The notes under the pieces are model-generated. The model was not told the DNA's origin. It saw nothing but the letters and a program-made list of their open reading frames with translations, and made no database searches. A program made the translations under genes and the position numbers. DNA of 5,982 nt, from NCBI GenBank assembly GCA_016292575.1, contig JAEDIH010000105.1, positions 1 through 5,982 of the forward strand, read 5' to 3'. Origin of the DNA: Clostridiaceae bacterium (GTDB lineage Bacteria > Bacillota > Clostridia > Oscillospirales > Acutalibacteraceae). Of this stretch, positions 1 through 3,039 are shown piece by piece; positions within the stretch are counted from its first letter, which is position 1; every line of letters begins with the position of its first letter.

Positions 1-84
1 TTTCTGACTGATTCACTCACAGGTATTCTGAAAAACAACTATGACGAAAAAGCCGTAAGAGATGAAAGAATAAAATATCACTGA
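1..84 (+). CDS. C-terminal end of an unidentified upstream gene (partial)
   Basis: Frame 1 is open from the window edge to a TGA at 82-84 and gives 27 residues ending in a charged, helix-like tail (…DEKAVRDERIKYH). The reading is plausible as the end of a real gene because it stops 42 bases before the next plus-strand start, with that gene's RBS in between, as in a compact operon. The charged tail vaguely recalls the ends of small antitoxin-type regulators, but this is too short to assign and no function is claimed. It could also be chance open frame. Confidence 0.5.
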   Translation, partial: FLTDSLTGILKNNYDEKAVRDERIKYH

Positions 85-126
85 AAACGATTATCAGCGA
101 AGTTCAAAACACCGGAGGTTAAACCC

Positions 127-603
127 ATGTCCATTGAAAAAGTACGCAAATATTTCTCCACGCTCGGAATTGAGGACAGAATCCTTGAATTTGACGTTTC
201 CAGCGCAACGGTCGAACTTGCCGCAAAGGCATTGAACACCGAGGGAAAGCGCATTGCAAAAACCCTCTCCTTCCTTGTCGGCGAACGGGCGGTTCTTGTT
301 GTTGCGGCAGGAGACGCAAAAATTGACAACAAAAAGTACAAGGCGTTTTTTCATACCAAGGCAAAAATGCTCTCTCCCGAGCAGGTCACCGAGCTTATCG
401 GCCATGCGGTGGGCGGTGTTTGTCCGTTCGCCGTGAAAAGCGGCGTTGACGTTTACCTTGACGAATCGCTCAAGCGCTTTGAAACCGTTTTTCCTGCCTG
501 CGGCAGCAGCAACAGCGCCGTTGAGCTGACTATTCCGGAGCTTGAAAAGTATTCCGGCTTCAAGGAATGGATAGATGTCTGCAAGCTGCCGGAGCTTAAC
601 TGA
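127..603 (+). CDS. YbaK/EbsC-family aminoacyl-tRNA deacylase-like protein
   Basis: A 158-residue single-domain protein of the YbaK/ProX/EbsC fold. Members hydrolyse mischarged tRNAs in the cytoplasm (for example Cys-tRNA(Pro) or Ala-tRNA(Pro)), acting as free-standing editing factors related to the INS domain of prolyl-tRNA synthetase. Family signatures visible are the early segment with Lys45-Thr46 (RIAKTLSFLV), the strand LVVAAGD (57-63) followed by a KIDNKK basic patch, the GGVCPF motif (96-101) and the late PACGSSNSA segment (123-131) that lines the substrate pocket. Length is normal for the family. The start is set by GGAGG at 114-118, 8 bases before ATG. It may be co-transcribed with the gene ending at 84, and a strong terminator follows its stop directly. 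Which mischarged tRNA it edits cannot be told from sequence; family assignment is fairly secure. Confidence 0.88.
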   Translation: MSIEKVRKYFSTLGIEDRILEFDVSSATVELAAKALNTEGKRIAKTLSFLVGERAVLVVAAGDAKIDNKKYKAFFHTKAKMLSPEQVTELIGHAVGGVCPFAVKSGVDVYLDESLKRFETVFPACGSSNSAVELTIPELEKYSGFKEWIDVCKLPELN

Positions 604-650
604 AAACACAGCCGCACATTCGCTTTCACGGACGTGCGGCTGTGTTTTTT
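603..650 (+). terminator. Rho-independent terminator of the tRNA deacylase-like gene
   Basis: A perfect 13-bp stem (605-617 with 634-646, arms AACACAGCCGCAC / GTGCGGCTGTGTT) encloses a 16-base loop and ends in a run of T. It begins right at the stop codon at 601-603. Confidence 0.9.
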
Positions 651-680
651 GCAAATATCCATTATTTAAACATATTTTTT

Positions 681-707
681 GATGGTCGATTCGTGAATCG
701 TCCCTAC
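681..707. repeat. Small palindromic intergenic element
   Basis: The core CGATTCGTGAATCG (687-700) is a perfect palindrome flanked by GG and CC with one mismatched pair. From memory, similar GATTCGTGAATC palindromes ending in CCCTAC recur between genes in gut Clostridia, which would make this a REP-like repeat. Only one copy is in this window, so its repeat nature is an inference. Confidence 0.4.
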
Positions 708-748
708 AGCAATATTTCAATTTTTTGAAATATTGCTGTTTGTTTTTT
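706..748 (+). terminator. Long AT-rich hairpin with T-run, terminator-like
   Basis: A perfect 15-bp inverted repeat (706-720 with 725-739, arms ACAGCAATATTTCAA / TTGAAATATTGCTGT) has a TTTT loop and is followed by TTGTTTTTTG. It would serve as a second terminator shielding the small-peptide locus, whose -35 box begins at 750, from upstream read-through. Confidence 0.6.
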
Positions 749-749
749 G

Positions 750-778
750 TTGACAAATTTTGATAAATTATGTAATAT
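750..778 (+). promoter_or_regulatory. Sigma-A-type promoter of small hydrophobic peptide locus 1
   Basis: A perfect -35 box TTGACA (750-755), a 17-bp spacer and -10 TAATAT (773-778). Transcription should start near 785, so the RNA begins with the GGCTCTGC leader shared with three other transcripts in this window. Confidence 0.8.
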
Positions 779-785
779 AACTATA

Positions 786-875
786 GGCTCTGCTTAAACG
801 GTAGGCGGTTGTCCTCCTTTGAACTTCAATAGGAGGGAACAGTTTTTATTATCCGTTACCCTCCGGAAAGGAGGG
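786..875 (+). promoter_or_regulatory. Structured leader of locus 1 with sequestered ribosome-binding site
   Basis: The leader starts with the shared repeat GGCTCTGC…GTAGGCGGTTGTCC (786-814). Two hairpins follow: CCTCCT (813-818) with AGGAGG (831-836), and CCCTCC (859-864) with GGAGGG (870-875) around a GGAAA loop. The second GGAGGG is the Shine-Dalgarno sequence of the peptide ORF, 6 bases before its ATG, so it is paired in this fold. The two CCTCC and two GGAGG segments can also pair in other combinations, which suggests a translation block that refolds or is processed. Confidence 0.6.
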
Positions 876-881
876 CTGCCA

Positions 882-998
882 ATGGAAACATTAGCTATGG
901 TTTTTCTTATTCTTGTTGCAGCAACATGCTACATAAGAACCAACGACAATCACGTCCAAAGGAAAGGAAATCATAAAAATGAAGATAATAAAAAATAA
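882..998 (+). CDS. Small hydrophobic peptide, putative type I toxin (locus 1)
   Basis: A 38-residue peptide. Residues 1-18 (METLAMVFLILVAATCYI) form one short hydrophobic segment able to span or insert into a membrane, followed by a polar, Lys/Asn/His-rich tail of 20 residues. The start is supported by GGAGGG at 870-875. The TAA stop (996-998) lies inside the ascending arm of the terminator. A paralogue at 2174-2245 shares 12 of the first 18 residues, with synonymous third-base changes at L4, F8, L9, L11, V12 and A13, which argues for selection on protein. Size, hydrophobicity, sequestered RBS and a convergent antisense RNA match type I toxins of the Fst/par kind. I do not recognise the peptide as a named family, and toxicity is inference. 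A regulatory or membrane-signalling peptide is the alternative. Confidence 0.72.
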   Translation: METLAMVFLILVAATCYIRTNDNHVQRKGNHKNEDNKK

Positions 999-1033
999 CC
1001 GCCAGACTCTCAAATCAATGACGGTTATTTTTT
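990..1033. terminator. Bidirectional terminator of locus 1
   Basis: A 12-bp perfect stem (990-1001 with 1022-1033) has arms AAAAAATAACCG / CGGTTATTTTTT and a 20-base loop. A-runs and T-runs on both sides make it work in both directions, so it can end both the peptide mRNA and the convergent antisense RNA. The two RNAs are therefore complementary over this hairpin. Confidence 0.85.
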
Positions 1034-1044
1034 AACCAGCTTGA

Positions 1045-1067
1045 GGGCAACCGCTTACTGCGGAGCC
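1045..1067 (-). repeat. Leader repeat at the 5' end of antisense RNA 1
   Basis: Read on the minus strand this is GGCTCCGCAGTAAGCGG then TTGCCC. It differs from the equivalent repeat at 2308-2330 at one of 23 bases. It is the inverted counterpart of the mRNA leader repeat at 786-814, which has 7 extra bases after GGCTCTGC. Confidence 0.8.
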
Positions 1068-1080
1068 TCTTTATATTCAT

Positions 1081-1109
1081 ATTATACATAGTCGCCTGAT
1101 TTTTGTCAA
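1081..1109 (-). promoter_or_regulatory. Promoter of antisense RNA 1
   Basis: On the minus strand, TTGACA (1109-1104), a 17-bp spacer and TATAAT (1086-1081) form a full consensus promoter. It is stronger by consensus than the convergent peptide promoter (TTGACA/TAATAT), as expected if the antisense RNA must be in excess. The predicted start is near 1073. Confidence 0.88.
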
Positions 1110-1212
1110 GCGATATTTTTATCGTTTTTGTTTTCGCAAACTCAAGGCTTGCGTCCATACGTCTCGTGAACCGACATTTTTCAGACAGTGAGACTTTTTC
1201 TGAGTAAAGAAG
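1110..1212. other. Intergenic stretch without a recognisable gene
   Basis: No ORF with an RBS is visible on either strand. A short hairpin, CGATA (1111-1115) with TATCG (1120-1124), is followed on the plus strand by TTTTTGTTTT and may be a weak back-up terminator. Confidence 0.4.
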
Positions 1213-1238
1213 CAGGAACCGCCCTCAAGCGGTTCCTG
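1200..1238 (-). terminator. Terminator of the 52-residue peptide gene
   Basis: A perfect 10-bp GC-rich stem, CAGGAACCGC (1213-1222) with GCGGTTCCTG (1229-1238), has a 6-base loop. On the minus strand it is followed by CTTCTTTAC, a moderate T-tract. It lies 33 bases after the stop codon. Confidence 0.75.
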
Positions 1239-1271
1239 TTCCCTTAAACAATTGTTTAATTGTTATTAAGA

Positions 1272-1430
1272 TTAATAAACAACGGGCTTAATGCTATCGT
1301 ATCTAACAGTGTTGCTGCCGACATCTACCGGCTCCTTATCAGCGCCTCTGAAGAAATTAAGGATAGCATAGATGATTTCCCAAATCTTCTTCCAAAGATC
1401 CTCAAATGATTTGATTTCGCTAAGGCTCAT
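1272..1430 (-). CDS. 52-residue leaderless amphipathic peptide
   Basis: The start is well supported by AGGAGG (1444-1439), 8 bases before ATG, and by a consensus promoter further upstream. The protein has no signal peptide. Residues 9-28 (FEDLWKKIWEIIYAILNFFR) form an amphipathic helix with Trp and Phe/Ile on one face and Lys/Glu on the other; the C-terminal half is polar and ends KPVVY. Net charge is about -1. It shares an F-x-[DE]-L-x-x-K-I-W pattern with the 48-residue peptide encoded next to it, and the two promoters are related. It is unrecognised as a family. Possible roles are a membrane-active (PSM-like) or secreted peptide, or a small regulatory partner; none can be shown here. Confidence 0.75.
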   Translation of the reverse strand: MSLSEIKSFEDLWKKIWEIIYAILNFFRGADKEPVDVGSNTVRYDSIKPVVY

Positions 1431-1488
1431 TGTAATTTCCTCCTATTACATTGAATTTATTAAAACATTGCTGTTTCAACATGGCTCA

Positions 1489-1517
1489 ATTATATATCAT
1501 TAAATTTTAAATGTCAA
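1489..1517 (-). promoter_or_regulatory. Promoter of the 52-residue peptide gene
   Basis: TTGACA (1517-1512), a 17-bp spacer and TATAAT (1494-1489) on the minus strand form a perfect consensus. The expected start is near 1482, giving a 5' leader of about 50 nt. The 30 bases upstream of the -35 box are AT-rich (UP-element-like) and resemble those of the 48-residue peptide promoter. Confidence 0.88.
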
Positions 1518-1580
1518 CAGTTTATTCAAAAAATTTTCATATTTAAGCGGTTTTAATTTTTTTTAAGGTAAGTGAATATA

Positions 1581-1618
1581 GAAAGCAAAACACAGAGGCT
1601 GCTCAAACGAGCAGCCTC
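1581..1618 (-). terminator. Terminator of the 48-residue peptide gene
   Basis: A perfect 10-bp stem, GAGGCTGCTC (1595-1604) with GAGCAGCCTC (1609-1618), has an AAAC loop (GTTT on the transcribed RNA). On the minus strand it is followed by TGTGTTTTGCTTTC. It lies 39 bases after the stop codon. Confidence 0.8.
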
Positions 1619-1657
1619 CACATTTTAAAATTTCAAATTTTAAAACGATTTGCTGAA

Positions 1658-1804
1658 TTATTCAGCAGCAGCAGTTGTTGCGAAAATGCTGTCGTCCTTG
1701 AGAATGGTGTCCTTAAGGAACTTCCAGATCTTGTCAACAAGCTCTACAAACTTAGCCCAGTTAGCGTTAAGGAAGTTAAGTACCTTTGCGATTGCGTCTG
1801 CCAT
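1658..1804 (-). CDS. 48-residue leaderless amphipathic peptide
   Basis: The start is supported by AAGGAGG (1820-1814), 9 bases before ATG, and by a promoter further upstream. Residues 5-35 alternate as an amphipathic helix, with W16, F19, V20, V23, I26, W27, L30 and I34 on one face and acidic/basic residues on the other. The tail ATTAAAE is small and polar. There is no signal peptide or membrane-spanning segment, and net charge is about -1. FVELVDKIW (19-27) matches the FEDLWKKIW stretch of the 52-residue neighbour. The unit is monocistronic with its own terminator, so it is probably expressed strongly and separately. The family is unrecognised; general resemblance to PSM-beta-like or leaderless helical peptides is only structural. 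Confidence 0.75.
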   Translation of the reverse strand: MADAIAKVLNFLNANWAKFVELVDKIWKFLKDTILKDDSIFATTAAAE

Positions 1805-1866
1805 TATTAATTTCCTCCTTATTACCCAAAATTCGATTGCAGGTCAAAGCCCTTAATCTTGAGTTC

Positions 1867-1895
1867 ATTTTACACCATGCTTTAAAATATGTCAA
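1867..1895 (-). promoter_or_regulatory. Promoter of the 48-residue peptide gene
   Basis: TTGACA (1895-1890), a 17-bp spacer and TAAAAT (1872-1867) on the minus strand. The block from the -35 box outward (1890-1925) matches that of the 52-residue peptide gene (1512-1547) at 31 of 36 positions, so the two promoters are homologous. Confidence 0.82.
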
Positions 1896-1969
1896 TAGTT
1901 AATTCAAAAAAAGTTCATTTTTAAGATTTTTTAAAGATAGCGGCTTTTAACACCATCTGCTTGCCGTTG

Positions 1970-2013
1970 CCGTCAGGTCATTTCGTCCGTTTGAAATCCG
2001 CCGGTGCTTCCTT
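1970..2013 (+). repeat. 44-bp direct repeat, left copy
   Basis: It begins CCGTCAGGTCATTTCGTCCG and ends GCTTCCTT. It matches the right copy at 2388-2431 in 41 of 44 positions. The left copy ends 7 bases before the -35 box of peptide locus 2, so the pair brackets that locus. Confidence 0.9.
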
Positions 2014-2019
2014 ATATAA

Positions 2020-2048
2020 TTGACAAAACATACCGGTTATGATAGAAT
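2020..2048 (+). promoter_or_regulatory. Sigma-A-type promoter of small hydrophobic peptide locus 2
   Basis: TTGACA (2020-2025), a 17-bp spacer and TAGAAT (2043-2048). The start is expected near 2055, so the RNA begins with the shared GGCTCTGC leader, as at locus 1. Confidence 0.8.
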
Positions 2049-2055
2049 AACTGCC

Positions 2056-2163
2056 GGCTCTGCAAATAACGGTAGGCGGTTGCCCTCCTAAAGGAAATCT
2101 TTTCCGGAGGGTAAAAATATTTTTTATTGATTTATTTCACCCTCCGAGGTTAAAAATGGAGGG
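2056..2163 (+). promoter_or_regulatory. Structured leader of locus 2 with sequestered ribosome-binding site
   Basis: The shared repeat GGCTCTGC…GTAGGCGGTTGCCC occupies 2056-2085. A first hairpin pairs CCCTCC (2083-2088) with GGAGGG (2106-2111), with an inner GGAAA/TTTCC helix. A second pairs CCCTCC (2140-2145) with GGAGGG (2158-2163), the Shine-Dalgarno sequence lying 10 bases before the ATG at 2174. The two-hairpin plan matches locus 1 although loops and linkers differ, so the pairing itself seems to be what is kept. Confidence 0.6.
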
Positions 2164-2173
2164 AGTGTTGCCA

Positions 2174-2245
2174 ATGGAATATTTGGTAATGCTTTTCCTG
2201 ATTCTGGTAGCCTCTGTGGCTTACATAGAATCAGCAAGGAAGTAA
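2174..2245 (+). CDS. Small hydrophobic peptide, putative type I toxin (locus 2)
   Basis: A 23-residue peptide: 18 mostly hydrophobic residues (MEYLVMLFLILVASVAYI) and a short tail ESARK. It is a paralogue of the peptide at 882-998, keeping the M-E-x-L-x-M-x-F-L-I-L-V-A core and Y-I, but lacking the long charged tail. An in-frame ATG at 2156 would add six residues (MEGVLP), but it overlaps the GGAGGG that serves the 2174 start, and locus 1 has no counterpart, so 2174 is preferred. Context (leader, convergent antisense RNA, bidirectional terminator) is the same as at locus 1. Toxic membrane action is inferred by analogy with Fst-like type I toxins and not shown. Confidence 0.7.
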   Translation: MEYLVMLFLILVASVAYIESARK

Positions 2246-2253
2246 AATATAAT

Positions 2254-2294
2254 AAAAAATAACCGCCAGCAGTCTCAATGTGCGGTTATTTTTT
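2254..2294. terminator. Bidirectional terminator of locus 2
   Basis: A perfect 13-bp stem (2254-2266 with 2282-2294), arms AAAAAATAACCGC / GCGGTTATTTTTT, with a 15-base loop. The stem is the same as at locus 1 plus one pair, and it is symmetrical enough to stop both convergent transcripts. Confidence 0.87.
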
Positions 2295-2307
2295 AAACCT
2301 AAACCTT

Positions 2308-2330
2308 GGGCAACCGCTTACTGCAGAGCC
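2308..2330 (-). repeat. Leader repeat at the 5' end of antisense RNA 2
   Basis: It is 22/23 identical to the repeat at 1045-1067 and is the inverted counterpart of the mRNA leader repeat at 2056-2085. Confidence 0.8.
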
Positions 2331-2343
2331 TTTTTGTATTTAC

Positions 2344-2372
2344 ATTATACTCACAAGCCGCTTATTTGTCAA
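2344..2372 (-). promoter_or_regulatory. Promoter of antisense RNA 2
   Basis: On the minus strand, TTGACA (2372-2367), a 17-bp spacer and TATAAT (2349-2344) form a perfect consensus, closer to consensus than the convergent peptide promoter (TAGAAT). The start is expected near 2337. Confidence 0.88.
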
Positions 2373-2387
2373 GCGGTTATTGCATTT

Positions 2388-2431
2388 CCGTCAGGTCATT
2401 TCGTCCGTTTAAAAGCCGCCGGCGCTTCCTT
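2388..2431 (+). repeat. 44-bp direct repeat, right copy
   Basis: It differs from the left copy (1970-2013) at three positions only. It sits between the antisense RNA 2 promoter and the terminator of the cysteine-rich protein gene. Confidence 0.9.
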
Positions 2432-2435
2432 GTCT

Positions 2436-2467
2436 CATAAAAATCAGGCGAGTCTTTGCGACCCGCC
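2436..2467 (-). terminator. Terminator of the cysteine-rich secreted protein gene
   Basis: On the minus strand an 8-bp stem, GGCGGGTC (2467-2460) with GACTCGCC (2454-2447), includes one G-U pair and a GCAAA loop. It is followed by TGATTTTTATG. It lies 21 bases after the stop codon. Confidence 0.75.
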
Positions 2468-2488
2468 CGAAGCATAAGCGAATGGTAA

Positions 2489-2947
2489 TTATTTTTTGAC
2501 AAGCTCGTCAATTCTGAGGAACTCAAAGATTGCGTTGAAAATCTGGTCAAAAACAGCGGCAACCCTTTTGATTGCGCTCTGGAAAGCTTCAATGAAAGTC
2601 TTCCTCTGAGCCTCGGGGATAATGGGTTCCGGATCGGGGTCTGGCTCCTGGCTCTTGTTTTCGCAGGCTTCGCAGCCGCAGTGGCAGTCGCACGGCCAGA
2701 TTCCCGAGCATTCGCCGCAGCAGAAGCTGCCCTTAAAGTTTCCGTCCTCGTCCTTGGCGCAGGAAAGCAGGAAGGTCTTGTCAATATACGGGCAATAAGC
2801 GCAGCAATGGCAGCCGTTCGGAACCCTTGTGCAGTTTGAGCAGGTGCATTCCTTCATTCCGACATCCTCGGCAAAAACGGCAAAGGAAACGGCAAAGGTT
2901 GAAAGTATCAAAACAACAGCTAACAATAAAGATAATGCTTTTTTCAT
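2489..2947 (-). CDS. Secreted cysteine-rich protein with C-terminal amphipathic helix
   Basis: A 152-residue protein. The ATG at 2947 is chosen because AGGAGG lies 7 bases upstream and it opens a classic signal peptide: MKK, a hydrophobic core (4-20) and probable cleavage after VFA (26). The mature part has 16 Cys in 34-95, as CTCSNC (34-39), CHCCAYC (46-52), C63, CCGEC (76-80) and CDCHCGCEAC (86-95), with His47 and His89. This C-x-C and C-x2-C spacing suggests metal binding or dense disulfides. An acidic proline linker (101-113, EPDPDPEPIIPE) leads to an amphipathic helix (about 115-150, with repeated Phe/Ile/Val), similar in character to the two small peptides nearby. It has its own promoter and terminator. 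I do not recognise a named family. It is probably exported; metal handling, surface interaction or peptide toxin are possibilities only. Confidence 0.78.
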   Translation of the reverse strand: MKKALSLLLAVVLILSTFAVSFAVFAEDVGMKECTCSNCTRVPNGCHCCAYCPYIDKTFLLSCAKDEDGNFKGSFCCGECSGIWPCDCHCGCEACENKSQEPDPDPEPIIPEAQRKTFIEAFQSAIKRVAAVFDQIFNAIFEFLRIDELVKK

Positions 2948-2982
2948 ATATGCTCCTCCTTGAAACATTTTTTCTTAATTTT

Positions 2983-3011
2983 ATTATAATTACTTTGACA
3001 TAAAAAGTCAA
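2983..3011 (-). promoter_or_regulatory. Promoter of the cysteine-rich protein gene
   Basis: TTGACT (3011-3006), a 17-bp spacer and TATAAT (2988-2983) on the minus strand. The start is expected near 2976, about 29 nt before the ATG. It lies just past the rpoD stop, so this gene can be expressed apart from the dnaG-rpoD transcript. Confidence 0.8.
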
Positions 3012-3012
3012 C

Positions 3013-3036
3013 ATAAAAAGCAATATTTTTTGCGCT
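3013..3036 (-). terminator. Possible weak terminator after rpoD
   Basis: On the minus strand GCAA…TTGC with an AAAATA loop is followed by TTTTTATG. The stem has only four pairs, so read-through from rpoD into the cysteine-rich gene is likely. No better hairpin is visible in this gap. Confidence 0.3.
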
Positions 3037-3039
3037 GTA

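Larger units (their letters stand above)
990..1073 (-). ncRNA. Putative antisense RNA antitoxin of locus 1
   Basis: A transcript of about 84 nt is predicted from the minus-strand promoter to the bidirectional terminator. Its 5' part carries GGCTCCGCAGTAAGCGG (from 1067 downward) and then TTGCCCTC. It is complementary to the 3' end of the peptide mRNA over 990-1033. Its GGUUGCCCUC segment can also pair imperfectly with the peptide Shine-Dalgarno region (871-880). It has no convincing ORF. The ends are inferred from the promoter and hairpin, not measured. Confidence 0.7.
2254..2336 (-). ncRNA. Putative antisense RNA antitoxin of locus 2
   Basis: A transcript of about 83 nt is predicted from the minus-strand promoter to the shared terminator. 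It starts with a short A-rich stretch, then GGCTCTGCAGTAAGCGG and TTGCCC. Complementarity to the peptide mRNA is limited to the terminator hairpin. Unlike antisense RNA 1 it has AAGG rather than TC after TTGCCC, so an anti-Shine-Dalgarno contact is weaker. The ends are predicted only. Confidence 0.68.

Noticed and set aside
94..756. Minus-strand open frame of 220 codons opposite the tRNA deacylase-like gene
   Set aside because: It is antisense to a well-supported conserved gene, crosses its terminator and shows no family signature; it is a shadow of codon bias.
786..881. A metabolite riboswitch in the locus 1 or 2 leader
   Set aside because: No known aptamer pattern is recognisable; the structure is explained by CCTCC/GGAGG pairing, and a convergent antisense RNA is a sufficient regulator.
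786..1067. Reading locus 1 and 2 as MITE-like transposable elements bounded by the inverted leader repeats
   Set aside because: No target-site duplication flanks the repeats, and the conserved promoters lie outside them, so the repeats are better explained as the 5' ends of transcripts.
1272..1804. Calling the 48- and 52-residue peptides leaderless bacteriocins
   Set aside because: Leaderless bacteriocins are usually strongly cationic and sit with transport or immunity genes; these peptides have net charge about -1 and no such neighbours.
2156..2173. Upstream ATG extending peptide 2 by six residues
   Set aside because: The ATG overlaps the GGAGGG that properly serves the start at 2174, its own upstream GAGG is weakly placed, and locus 1 has no equivalent extension.
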